Shown here: positions 1 through 9,555 of the stretch, one piece after another
How the letters are laid out: each line of letters starts with the position of its first letter
Position numbering within the stretch: position 1 is the first letter of the stretch
Assembly: GCA_963579235.1 (NCBI GenBank)
Contig: CAUZFM010000040.1
Coordinates: forward strand, 1 to 24,440
Reading direction: 5' to 3'
Origin: UBA1149 sp963579235
Lineage (GTDB): Bacteria > Desulfobacterota > Binatia > UBA1149
DNA: 24,440 nucleotides
The notes under the pieces: generated by a model
Told to the model about the DNA's origin: nothing
The model's input: only the letters and a program-made list of their open reading frames with translations
Databases searched by the model: none
Position numbers and translations under genes: made by a program

Positions 1-12
1 ATCAGCATAGAA

Positions 13-443
13 ATGAATGCTTGGAGTCAGTTTGCAGCCGCGTCGGCAGGGTCGCGCAACACCCGGTGCGCAGGCGACCGTTTGAACGGCCACGACAGCA
101 GTGGCGAGGGCCAGCTGCTCACCCGTCGGCGGACGGCGCTCAAGCGACCGTCGATGTACCGGGTGCTGGTGCTCAACGACGACTACACCCCCATGGAATT
201 CGTGGTCTGGATACTCGAGGCGGTGTTCTACAAGTCGAACGAAGAGGCCGTGCGGCTCATGCTGGACGTGCACAACGAGGGCAAGGGTTGCTGCGGTGTC
301 TACGCCCATGACACGGCTCGCACCAAGGCGGCACAGGTTCAAGAGCTGGCGCGGCGCCACGAGCATCCCCTCGAATGCAGGCTCGAGGTGGCCGAGGGCG
401 AAGATGAAGGAGCCGACGACAGCGGACGGGAGGGTGACGGCGC

Positions 444-447
<4 letters not shown>
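13..447 (+). CDS. clpS: ATP-dependent Clp protease adaptor ClpS
   Basis: ClpS binds the N-terminal residue of N-degron substrates and hands them to ClpA for ClpAP degradation in the cytoplasm. The core begins at ALKRPSMYRV (residues 42-51) and carries the family signature NDDYTPMEFV (55-64), including the Met that acts as hydrophobic gatekeeper (M61), and the conserved His in DVHNEGKG (H87). The C-terminal tail after residue 126 is acidic and variable. The start is uncertain: the frame is still open at the window edge, ATG at 13 has no clear ribosome binding site, and TTG at 82 or ATG at 154 are alternatives. About 20 residues before the core would be normal, so the first part of this reading may be untranslated. 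The stop overlaps the clpA start (ATGA), which implies translational coupling. Confidence 0.93.
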
Positions 448-2872
<2,425 letters not shown>

Positions 2873-2891
<19 letters not shown>

Positions 2892-3844
2892 TCGCTGGCG
2901 CGACGTATAATCACCACGCGGCCCACGAGCTTCTCGTCCACGCCGTCGGCCGCGTCGGACACATCGAGCCGGCTGCCCACGCCTTGCAGCAACTTCACGC
3001 GCCCGCCAACACGCACGAATCCCTTGACCCGCAGCAGCGAGGTTTTGAGCAGCTCGGCCTCGAGCTGCTCGAGGTCGCTGTCATCGGCCACAGTGATGAC
3101 CTCGCTCATGAAGTGCTCGTGGTCGTGTTCGTCGTGCGCTCCGCGCTCGGCCGGTGCGCGTCGCTGCTCGCGTGCCTGCGGTTCGTCGCCCAGTTGTGCC
3201 GGTCGCGGCGTGAAAAGCACCGACGGGTCCACCTGGCAGTGGCTCGCGTGAAGCAGGGGCGCGTCGGGTTCCATGGCCCGTAGCCGGGCTTCGATGGCCG
3301 GAAGCGCCGAGTCGGGCACGAGGTCTATCTTGTTGAGCAGCAGCAGGTCGGCCGAGCTCACCTGCTGCTCAAAGGTACCCTCGAGGTCGCGCTGCTCGTA
3401 CACCTGCAGGGCATCGACAACCACCAGGGCCGCGTCGTCAGCCAGCCAGGAGTTTACGGGCTCGCGCCACAGCTGCACCAGGGTGTCGTAGGGCAGGGCG
3501 ACGCCCGAGGTCTCGATTATGATGCGGTCCGGGTCGACGCTCTCGCGCAGCTCCTGCAAGGTGTCGAGCAGTTCGTCGGAGAGCTGGCAGCACACGCAGC
3601 CGCCCTCCAGTTCGACCGTGGCCTGCCCGCCCGCACCGATGAGGGCGGCATCGAGTCCGAGCTCGCCGAATTCGTTGGTGACGATGGCAACTTTCACCCC
3701 GTTGGCGATGGCGTCGTCGAGCAGGTGGCGCACGAGCGTGGTTTTGCCCGACCCGAGAAAGCCCGACACCAGGAGCACCGCGACACCACCACGGCTGTCT
3801 GCGGTAGCCGGCGAGATTTTTCTATTGGCGGTCACCCCGCTCAC
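2873..3844 (-). CDS. COG0523 / CobW-type GTPase, putative metal chaperone
   Basis: G3E-family P-loop GTPase of the COG0523 group, whose members deliver Zn, Co or other metals to target proteins. Visible motifs: Walker A GFLGSGKTT (28-36), the metal-binding CxCC motif GGCVCC (81-86; C83, C85, C86), ETSG (111-114), guanine-specificity NKID (171-174), a histidine cluster HDEHDHEH (237-244) and a C-terminal CobW_C-like region (about 247-320). The start is GTG at 3844, within a GTGA overlap with the upstream cofC stop, so the two are co-transcribed and probably coupled. The 3' end overlaps clpA by 19 bp on the other strand, with no visible terminator between them. Metal and client cannot be told from sequence. 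Linkage to cofC hints at a role near F420 biosynthesis, but this is only context. Confidence 0.9.
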
Positions 3845-4515
3845 GCTGCCGTGCTGTTGCGCAGGTCACCGGCGAACCAGTGCCTGAGAAGGCGAGTGGT
3901 TCGCAGGTCTTCGGCAGCGTCGAGCATCGTCTCGAGGTCTTCGGGTTGATCGAGGTCCAGCGCGAAACCGGCGAGATCAAGCACGGTGCAGGGTAGCTGC
4001 TCCTGTTCGCAGGCGTTCACGTGGGCGGCCAGGCTCTCGCCCTCGAAGCGCGGTTGCATGACCGTGGGTGGGCTGAGCAGCAGGCCGTTGGTGCCGCCGG
4101 GTGACTCCGATCGCACCAGCAGCACCGACCGGAGCGGGGAATCGAGCTCAAACAGTTCGTCGATTTCACTGGACCGCAGCAGCGGCACGTCGCCGGGAAT
4201 GGCCAGCAGCCGGGTGGCCCCGCGCTGCTCGAGTTGTTCGGCGGCCCAGGCCACCGCGCCGTTGAGTCCCAGGGCTTTGCCCTGGAGCTGGCGTTCGTCC
4301 AGCGCGAGGACGCCCCGCGACCTCGCGCGCTCAAGCAGCACCGGGTCGCTGCTCACCACGGCTGGCAGGTCGAGTGCGCGTGAGCCGACCAGCGCTGCCA
4401 GCATGTCGTCGAGCATGGCCAGGGCAAGGGCTTCGCGGCGCGACGGGTCCAGCCGTTGGCCCAGTCTCTGCTTGGCCCCGGTGGTGGATCGCACGGGTAT
4501 GACGGCTGCGTTCAC
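3841..4515 (-). CDS. cofC: 2-phospho-L-lactate guanylyltransferase (CofC/FbiD-like)
   Basis: CofC/FbiD activates a phosphorylated three-carbon acid (phospholactate, PEP or phosphoglycerate depending on lineage) with GTP during coenzyme F420 assembly. Counting from the GTG at 4515 the protein has 224 residues, close to the family norm. Motifs: nucleotide-binding VIPVRSTTGAKQRL (5-18, with K15), GLNGAVAWA (83-91), metal-site GDVPLL (108-113), GGTNGLLL (140-147), FEGES (157-161) and DLDQPEDL (187-194). A TTG at 4524 would add three residues. Neither start has a good ribosome binding site; GTG is preferred because the nucleotide motif normally begins almost at the N terminus. The stop overlaps the GTG of the COG0523 GTPase. 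F420 genes are patchily distributed outside Actinobacteria and archaea, so this is informative about lineage. Substrate choice cannot be predicted here. Confidence 0.87.
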   Translation of the reverse strand: MNAAVIPVRSTTGAKQRLGQRLDPSRREALALAMLDDMLAALVGSRALDLPAVVSSDPVLLERARSRGVLALDERQLQGKALGLNGAVAWAAEQLEQRGATRLLAIPGDVPLLRSSEIDELFELDSPLRSVLLVRSESPGGTNGLLLSPPTVMQPRFEGESLAAHVNACEQEQLPCTVLDLAGFALDLDQPEDLETMLDAAEDLRTTRLLRHWFAGDLRNSTAA

Positions 4516-4697
4516 GGCGGGCAAGTTACTTCAGCGCCCCACTGGTGTAAAGCAGGGAGGTTGCCGGTGGGGTGGGAGGCGGCGTGGCAGGGCAGCCTCC
4601 CGGTCCGGATGCCTCGGTCTGCCTCTCCTTCGTGAGAAAGGAGCGCGCAGCCCTTTTTTGCCCGCCGTGGTGGGCTGCGCTATAAGTCCGTTCGCCG
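4516..4697. other. divergent intergenic region cofC / rsmD with inverted repeats
   Basis: This 182-bp spacer separates the minus-strand cofC unit from the plus-strand rsmD operon. It holds a 6-bp hairpin (CTCCTT 4625-4630 with AAGGAG 4638-4643) and, immediately after it, a perfect 9-bp inverted repeat GCGCAGCCC (4645-4653) and GGGCTGCGC (4672-4680) whose 18-nt loop starts with a run of six T. The second repeat encloses the candidate -35 box of rsmD and abuts its -10 box, so it may be an operator or structured DNA. No convincing promoter for cofC was found in it. Confidence 0.5.
4658..4686 (+). promoter_or_regulatory. candidate sigma70-type promoter of rsmD operon
   Basis: TTGCCC (4658-4663, 4 of 6 match to the -35 consensus), a 17-bp spacer and TATAAG (4681-4686, 5 of 6 to the -10 consensus). 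Transcription would start near 4693-4694, only a few bases before the TTG start codon of rsmD at 4698, giving a leaderless or nearly leaderless message. Prediction by eye only. Confidence 0.5.
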
Positions 4698-5288
4698 TTG
4701 CGTATTATAGGCGGAAAGTTCAAGAGACGCAGGTTGGAAGCCGTGCCGGGCAAGGGCACTCGGCCCACGGCTGACCGGGTGCGCGAGGCCCTGTTCAACC
4801 GCCTGCTGGTGCGCTACGAGTTAGAGGGGGCCAGCTTGCTCGACCTGTTTGCGGGCAGCGGCGCGCTGGGCCTCGAGGCCTTGAGTCGCGGGGCGGCCGA
4901 GTTGTTGAGCGTGGAGCGCGATCGCGGCGCGGTAGGTGTGATAGAGGCCAACCTGGAGCGCTGTGGCTTGCGGGCAGATGGTACGCGGGCAGATGGCTTG
5001 CAAGCGGAAGTGCTGCGCGCAGAGGTGGCTGCTGCGCTGGGCAGGCTCGCGCGCGAGGGGCGGGTTTTTGACGGTGTTTTTGTTGATCCGCCATACGCGG
5101 GCCCTCTGGCACTGGAAACCCTTGAGACGCTGGGTGGCCTTGAGCTGTTGGGGCCGGGCGGCTGGGTGAGCGTTGAAACTGACCGCCAGGTCGCACTCCC
5201 CGACTCGACTGGTAGCCTGCTGCTGGTAAGAAGAGACGATTACGGCGACACTGCACTGTGGTTGTACGAAGCCGGGGCGAGGCGGTAG
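4698..5288 (+). CDS. rsmD: 16S rRNA (guanine(966)-N(2))-methyltransferase RsmD
   Basis: RsmD methylates N2 of G966 in 16S rRNA using SAM. The N terminus MRIIGGKFKRRRL is the family hallmark and fixes the start at TTG 4698; there is no ATG or GTG alternative compatible with it. GTRPTADRVREALFNRL (20-36) is the RNA-side motif, DLFAGSG (49-55) is SAM motif I, and DPPY (130-133) is the catalytic N6/N2-type motif IV. At 196 residues it has the usual length. Residues 92-100 (RADGTRADG) come from a 15-bp-spaced direct repeat at 4970-4996. No Shine-Dalgarno sequence precedes the start, consistent with the very close promoter. coaD follows after 28 bp, a common rsmD-coaD arrangement. Confidence 0.95.
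   Translation: MRIIGGKFKRRRLEAVPGKGTRPTADRVREALFNRLLVRYELEGASLLDLFAGSGALGLEALSRGAAELLSVERDRGAVGVIEANLERCGLRADGTRADGLQAEVLRAEVAAALGRLAREGRVFDGVFVDPPYAGPLALETLETLGGLELLGPGGWVSVETDRQVALPDSTGSLLLVRRDDYGDTALWLYEAGARR
4970..4996 (+). repeat. short direct repeat inside rsmD
   Basis: GCGGGCAGATGG occurs at 4970-4981 and again at 4985-4996, a 15-bp period that preserves frame and encodes RADG twice. It lies between SAM motif I and the DPPY motif, in a part of RsmD that varies in length. Confidence 0.8.
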
Positions 5289-5316
5289 GGGAGTCGAGCA
5301 TGAAGGGAGTCATTAA

Positions 5317-5808
5317 GTGAGCAAAAGGACAGCCGTATATCCGGGTTCGTTTGACCCGGTAACCAACGGGCATCTGGACATAGTGGAGAGGGCCCTGGCC
5401 CTGTTTGACCACCTGCGCATCACGGTGTCCTTCAACAAGGACAAGCCCGGGGGCTTGTTTACCCGCGAAGATCGCGAGGCGATGATAGCCGAGGCTACGA
5501 GCCAGTACGGTGATCGCGTGTCGGTGGATTCGTTTCACGGACTGCTGGTCGACTACGCGCGCGACAACGGCGCAGGGGCGGTGATACGTGGGCTGAGGGC
5601 GGTGGCCGATTTTGATTACGAGTTCCAGATGGCGTTGATGAACCGTCACCTCTGCGCTGATGTGCAGACGGTATTTCTCATGGCTGACGAAGCGCATTTC
5701 TACACAAGTTCCAGTCTCATACGCGAGGTATCCACTCTCGGTGGCGACGTGTCGGCGCAGGTTCCGCCATGTGTCCTGCGCGCGCTCAACGATAAATTTT
5801 CAAAATGA
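5317..5808 (+). CDS. coaD: phosphopantetheine adenylyltransferase
   Basis: CoaD transfers AMP from ATP to 4'-phosphopantetheine, the penultimate step of coenzyme A synthesis. The nucleotidyltransferase signature YPGSFDPVTNGHLD (8-21) includes the T/HxGH-type motif (TNGH 16-19), and the C-terminal SSSLIREVSTLGGDVS (about 131-146) is the second family motif. At 163 residues it has standard length. The start is GTG 5317, forced by the position of the first motif and supported by the ribosome binding site GAAGGGA at 5302-5308. Four of its five isoleucines are coded ATA. The aminotransferase begins 10 bp after the stop. Confidence 0.97.
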   Translation: MSKRTAVYPGSFDPVTNGHLDIVERALALFDHLRITVSFNKDKPGGLFTREDREAMIAEATSQYGDRVSVDSFHGLLVDYARDNGAGAVIRGLRAVADFDYEFQMALMNRHLCADVQTVFLMADEAHFYTSSSLIREVSTLGGDVSAQVPPCVLRALNDKFSK

Positions 5809-5818
5809 GAGACAGGGC

Positions 5819-6997
5819 TTGAAACTTTCTGACCGCCTGCAGAAGGTAAAACCGTCGTCGACCATGGCGATGAACTCGCGCGTGATAGAGCTGAAGGCCT
5901 CGGGTCGCGACGTTGTCGGCTTTGCCGCCGGCGAGCCCGATTTTCCAACCTGGGACAACGTTTGCGAGGCGGCCCACCAGTCCATTCGCAACGGTGAGTT
6001 CAAGTACACCCCGGTGGGTGGAACTTCCGAGATGCGGCATGCGATTACGGTCAAGCTGGCGCGTGATAACGCGCTCGACTACTCCCAGGCCGAGGTCATG
6101 GCCAGTTGCGGGGGCAAGCACACGCTGTACAACGCCATGCAGGCGTTGTTGTCCGATGGCGACGAGGTGGTGATACCCGGGCCTTACTGGGTGAGTTATC
6201 CCGACATGGTGGCGTTGTCGGGTGGCGTACCGCGTGTGTTGCCGGCTTCAGAGAAAAACGGATTCCTGCTGTCTGCGGCCGAGCTCGAGGCCGCGCTGAC
6301 CCCGGCAACGCGCATGGTCATACTCAACAGCCCGTCCAACCCCACCGGCGCCTGCTACGACGAAGCCGGCCTGCGCGAGCTGGGGGCGGTGCTCGAACGC
6401 CACGACTGCGTGGTGTTGTGCGATGACGTCTACGAGTTCGTACGCTACGATGGCGGCCGCCCGCCGCACCTGCTCACGATGTTCCCGTCGCTCAGGGAGC
6501 GCACGGTGGTGGCCAACTCGGTGTCGAAGACCTACGCCATGACAGGCTGGAGGGTGGGCTACTGCGCTGCCCCGGCAAACGTCATCAAGGCTATGCTCAC
6601 GCTGCAGGGGCAGATGACTTCGAACCCCAGCTCTATTGCCCAGGCCGCGGCCGTGGAGGCACTCACCGGCCCCCAGTCGGCGTTGGCGCCGATGATAGAA
6701 GAGTTTGGCCGGCGACGCGCCTACGTTTGCGAGCGCTTCAACGCCATCGATGGCCTGTCGGTGTCCCCGCCAGGCGGCGCGTTCTACGTTTTTGTGAACG
6801 CGCGCGATGCGTTCCAACGAGCGGACGTGGACAACGGTGATGCCTTCGCGCTGGCGATGCTCGACGGCGCCTCGGTGGGTGTGGTCGGTGGCAACGACTT
6901 CGGCTCTTCGGATCACTTTCGCGTATCGTATGCCACCTCGATGGAACAGCTCAGCAAGGGGCTCGACGCTATCGAGAACTGGCTGGGCGGGCTCTGA
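5819..6997 (+). CDS. aspC: aspartate aminotransferase, class I (subgroup Ib type)
   Basis: PLP-dependent aminotransferase converting aspartate and 2-oxoglutarate to oxaloacetate and glutamate. The N terminus KLSDRLQKVKPSSTMAM (2-18) is typical of subgroup Ib and places the start at TTG 5819, with AGAGACAGGG just upstream as ribosome binding site. The frame is open further upstream into coaD, but that part does not look like the family. Motifs: AAGEPDF (36-42), SNPTG (174-178), PLP-ring Asp in LCDDVYEF (about 200-207), the Schiff-base lysine K237 in SVSKTYAMTGWRVGY, and the C-terminal carboxylate-binding Arg in FRVSYATS. It has 392 residues. Fine specificity (Asp, prephenate, Ala) cannot be settled by eye. 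It lies 10 bp after coaD and 58 bp before the first dehydrogenase. Confidence 0.92.
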   Translation: MKLSDRLQKVKPSSTMAMNSRVIELKASGRDVVGFAAGEPDFPTWDNVCEAAHQSIRNGEFKYTPVGGTSEMRHAITVKLARDNALDYSQAEVMASCGGKHTLYNAMQALLSDGDEVVIPGPYWVSYPDMVALSGGVPRVLPASEKNGFLLSAAELEAALTPATRMVILNSPSNPTGACYDEAGLRELGAVLERHDCVVLCDDVYEFVRYDGGRPPHLLTMFPSLRERTVVANSVSKTYAMTGWRVGYCAAPANVIKAMLTLQGQMTSNPSSIAQAAAVEALTGPQSALAPMIEEFGRRRAYVCERFNAIDGLSVSPPGGAFYVFVNARDAFQRADVDNGDAFALAMLDGASVGVVGGNDFGSSDHFRVSYATSMEQLSKGLDAIENWLGGL

Positions 6998-7055
6998 AAG
7001 CCGTGTTCGCCGGGCTGGTGTCGCGCCCTTCGCCTACCCGCGGCAACTCGTAGCC

Positions 7056-8108
7056 GTGAAGCGCTGCGTATTGCAGAAACCCGGGCTCATCATCGTCGAA
7101 GACGACGCGCCCGACCCCAGGCCCGGTCCCGGCGACATCGTGCTCGAGGTGCGCGCGGCGCTCACCTGCGGCACCGACCTGAAGGCCTGGCGTCGCGGCC
7201 ACCCCAAGATGCCCTGTCCGACGCCCTTCGGCCACGAGTTTGCCGGCCGCGTGGTCCAACTCGGCTCTGCAGTGGAAGGCTTTGCGCTGGACGACGAGCT
7301 GATGTCGGCCAACACCGGCCCCTGCAACAACTGTCGCTACTGCCGACGCGGCCAGCAGAATCTCTGCGAGAGCCTGATGGACGAGATGATCCTGGGCGCT
7401 TACTCGCAGTACCTGCTCATTACCGAGCGGGTGCTGCGCAGCAACGTTTACCATCGTCCCGATCACCTGCCCTTTGAACACGCCGCCCTCCTCGAGCCGC
7501 TGTCGACGGTGTGCCACGGCATGTCGGGCGTGCCGCTCCGTGATCGCGACGAGTCGGCCACGGTCCTGTTGCTTGGGGCTGGCCCCATTGCGTTGCTGTG
7601 GCTGGTGGCGCTCAAGCGGGCGGGTGCCGGCCGCGTGGTGGTGGCCGGGCGAAGGCCGTTCAGGCTCGAGGTGGCACGCAGGCTGGGGGCCGACGCCGTG
7701 CTGGGCGAGGACGACGACCTCGAGGCTTCGGTTGCCCAGCTCACGGGGGGCAGGGGGGCCGACCTTGTGGTGGAGTGCACGGGCAGTATCGATGTATGGG
7801 AGCAGGCGCCGCAACTGGCGGCCCGCGGCGGCAGCGTGGTGTTGTTCGGTGGTTGCCCGGCCGGTTCGCGGGTGTCGCTCGACAGCTACCGCTTGCACTA
7901 CGACGGCGTGGCTATCGCGAGCCCTTTTCATTTCTGCCCGGCCGACGTCGAGGTGGCCGCCGGGCTGCTGGGTGACCCCTCGGTGGACTGGTCGCCGTTC
8001 ATAACTTCAACCGCGTCGCTGGACGAGTTGCCGGCCGTGTTCGAAGACCTGGGCACGGGCCAACAGGTCAAGTGTGCTGTTCTTCCCCACGGGCCAGGGT
8101 CGTCATGA
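7056..8108 (+). CDS. zinc-dependent medium-chain alcohol/polyol dehydrogenase (first of pair)
   Basis: MDR-superfamily NAD(P)-dependent dehydrogenase in the sorbitol/threonine dehydrogenase region of the family. Catalytic zinc ligands: C38 in TCGTD, H60-E61 in FGHEFAG, and E147 in LLEPLS. Structural zinc cysteines are C90, C93, C96 and C104 (CNNCRYCRRGQQNLC). The coenzyme loop is LLLGAGPIAL (171-180). It has 350 residues. GTG 7056 is chosen because the fold begins there; no ATG or clear ribosome binding site is near, and the frame stays open back into the aminotransferase gene. The second dehydrogenase follows after 10 bp. The substrate is unknown; a sugar, polyol or amino-alcohol is plausible from the family. 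Confidence 0.87.
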   Translation: MKRCVLQKPGLIIVEDDAPDPRPGPGDIVLEVRAALTCGTDLKAWRRGHPKMPCPTPFGHEFAGRVVQLGSAVEGFALDDELMSANTGPCNNCRYCRRGQQNLCESLMDEMILGAYSQYLLITERVLRSNVYHRPDHLPFEHAALLEPLSTVCHGMSGVPLRDRDESATVLLLGAGPIALLWLVALKRAGAGRVVVAGRRPFRLEVARRLGADAVLGEDDDLEASVAQLTGGRGADLVVECTGSIDVWEQAPQLAARGGSVVLFGGCPAGSRVSLDSYRLHYDGVAIASPFHFCPADVEVAAGLLGDPSVDWSPFITSTASLDELPAVFEDLGTGQQVKCAVLPHGPGSS

Positions 8109-8118
8109 AGGGGCCCGC

Positions 8119-9141
8119 GTGAAAGTAGCCCGCTACTACGATGGCGACGACGTTCGCATAGAGGACCAGCCGGTACCCGAGCCGGGTCCGGGCGAGATAC
8201 TCGTTCGTACTCGCGCCTGCGGCATCTGCACGGGCGACATCATGTCCTGGTACATGCGCCGCAAGGCCCCGTTGGTTTTTGGTCACGAGCCGGCCGGCGA
8301 AGTGGCTGCATTGGGACAGGGAGTTGAGCAGCTCGAGATCGGCGATCGCGTGTTCGTGCACCACCACGCGCCTTGCGGCAGCTGCCGACAGTGCCGGCGT
8401 GGCGCGCCGGTGCACTGCCCGACCTGGCGGCAGAACGGCCTCAGCCCCGGCGGCATGGCCGAGTACTTTGTGGCCGCGGCTCCCAATGCTGTCAACGACA
8501 CGCTGCTGTTGCCCGAAGGAATAGACTTCGTGTCGGCCAGCCTCGTGGAGCCGGTGGCCTGCGTGGTGAAGTCGCTTGCCCGTGGAGCCGTTGCCCCGGG
8601 CGACACGGTGGCTGTAATCGGTGCCGGGATAATGGGCGTGTTACACCTGTTATTGGCTAAGCAACTGGGCGCGTCGGTGGTCGTGGCCGACATGGTACCG
8701 GCGCGCCTGGAACGTGCTCGCTGCCTGGGCGCCGACGGCGTGGTTGATGTGCGCGAGGGCACGCTGCGCGAGGGAGTGGAGAAGGCCACGGCTGGCGCCG
8801 GGGCGGATGTGGTCATAGTGGGGCCGGGCAGCCTGCAGGCGATGAACGACGGGCTCGACGCGGCCGGCCCAGCGTCAACGGTTGTGTTTTTTACCTGCTC
8901 AAAGCCAGGCAAAACACTCGAGATCGATCCGTCACGGCTCTACTTTGACGAGATTTCCATTGTGCCCAGCTACTCCTGCGGACCTGCCGATACACGCGCG
9001 GCGTTGGAATACATTCGCTCGGGTGTGGTGTCGGCCGACGACCTTGTCACGCACAGGTTCCCGTTAGAGAAGGCGGCCGAGGCGCTGGCCATGGCCGCGC
9101 GCACTGACGAGGCACTCAAGACCGTGGTCGTTATCGACTGA
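8119..9141 (+). CDS. zinc-dependent medium-chain alcohol/polyol dehydrogenase (second of pair)
   Basis: A second MDR dehydrogenase, clearly diverged from its upstream neighbour. Catalytic zinc ligands: C37 in CGICTGD, H56-E57 in FGHEPAG, and E144 in LVEPVA. Structural cysteines are C86, C89, C92 and C100. The coenzyme loop is VIGAGIMG (166-173). It has 340 residues. The start is GTG 8119, supported by AAGGGG at 8108-8113; a GTG at 8074 lies inside the previous gene and gives a non-homologous extension. With the first dehydrogenase it could form a heteromer or act in consecutive steps, but no partner gene identifies the pathway. This is the last gene of the rsmD operon. Confidence 0.88.
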   Translation: MKVARYYDGDDVRIEDQPVPEPGPGEILVRTRACGICTGDIMSWYMRRKAPLVFGHEPAGEVAALGQGVEQLEIGDRVFVHHHAPCGSCRQCRRGAPVHCPTWRQNGLSPGGMAEYFVAAAPNAVNDTLLLPEGIDFVSASLVEPVACVVKSLARGAVAPGDTVAVIGAGIMGVLHLLLAKQLGASVVVADMVPARLERARCLGADGVVDVREGTLREGVEKATAGAGADVVIVGPGSLQAMNDGLDAAGPASTVVFFTCSKPGKTLEIDPSRLYFDEISIVPSYSCGPADTRAALEYIRSGVVSADDLVTHRFPLEKAAEALAMAARTDEALKTVVVID

Positions 9142-9167
9142 AGGGGAGGCCCGCCGGTTTCCGCCCC

Positions 9168-9392
9168 TTACTTCTGCATGCCGGTGTGGAAAATAACCTC
9201 GGACTTTTCGGCCGCGGTCTCGGCCTTGCGGGCTGCATCTTCGGCGGCAGCGGCGGCTGCCTCGGCGCGGGCCACGGCCTCGGCCACATCGCCCTGGTTG
9301 CGGGCCTTGCTCGAGGAGCTCTGCATGCTGGCACAGGCAGTGAAGGCCAGGGCCAAGGTAACTATCATCGCCGCTTGTATGGGTGCTTTCAT
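9168..9392 (-). CDS. small alanine-zipper lipoprotein, Lpp-like
   Basis: A 74-residue predicted outer-membrane lipoprotein. The N terminus MKAPIQAAMIVTLALAFTAC is a type II signal peptide with lipobox FTAC (C20 lipidated). The mature part has a Ser-rich tether (24-28), then an Ala/Glu/Lys/Arg helix (about 35-65) with alanines in a coiled-coil-like spacing. The last residue is lysine (GMQK). This architecture resembles Braun's lipoprotein, whose C-terminal Lys is cross-linked to peptidoglycan, although the family assignment is by architecture rather than clear homology. ATG 9392 is fixed by a perfect GGAGGT ribosome binding site (9402-9407 on this strand, 9-nt spacing). An in-frame extension upstream lacks support. 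The gene stands alone and converges on the dehydrogenase operon. Confidence 0.85.
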   Translation of the reverse strand: MKAPIQAAMIVTLALAFTACASMQSSSSKARNQGDVAEAVARAEAAAAAAEDAARKAETAAEKSEVIFHTGMQK

Positions 9393-9420
9393 CTTTCTGG
9401 GACCTCCAGGTTGTCTGTTG

Positions 9421-9444
9421 ATGCGGAGACTCCGCGTTTCTTTT
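9421..9444 (+). terminator. possible intrinsic terminator, plus strand
   Basis: ATGCGGA and TCCGCGT (9421-9427 and 9431-9437) form a 7-bp stem with one G-T pair and a GAC loop, followed by TTCTTTT. It could stop read-through of the rsmD operon past the opposing lipoprotein gene. It also lies in the lipoprotein 5' leader, where it would act only as a small hairpin. Confidence 0.4.
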
Positions 9445-9520
9445 AATTGCACAGGCCACGCTGGGGCGCAAGCAAAGCGCGGCCCTGGCGCCACGGTCTT
9501 GTACTGGTGACGGGTGGCAC

Positions 9521-9549
9521 TTCGCGGGGTGGCGCGAGGCGGCTATCAT
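9521..9549 (+). promoter_or_regulatory. candidate promoter giving a leaderless message for the GT-C gene
   Basis: TATCAT (9544-9549) matches the -10 consensus at 5 of 6 positions; TTCGCG (9521-9526) is a poor -35 at 17-bp spacing. The expected transcription start coincides with the ATG at 9556, and no ribosome binding site is present there. Confidence 0.35.
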
Positions 9550-9555
9550 CTCAAC

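Noticed and set aside
4795..5697. 300-codon open frame on the minus strand opposite rsmD and coaD
   Set aside because: It is antisense to two well-supported genes, Pro/Arg/His-rich and without any recognisable motif; typical of GC-rich DNA.
5660..5818. Longer N terminus of the aminotransferase reaching back into coaD
   Set aside because: The extension is an out-of-frame reading of coaD; the family N terminus begins at TTG 5819 with a ribosome binding site.
6969..7931. 320-codon minus-strand open frame opposite the first dehydrogenase
   Set aside because: The plus strand carries complete zinc and coenzyme motifs; the antisense frame has none.
9142..9169. Hairpin AAGGGG/CCCCTT between the convergent dehydrogenase and lipoprotein stops, as bidirectional terminator
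   Set aside because: The stem is only 6 bp plus 2 after a mismatch, with an 11-nt loop and no T run on either strand.
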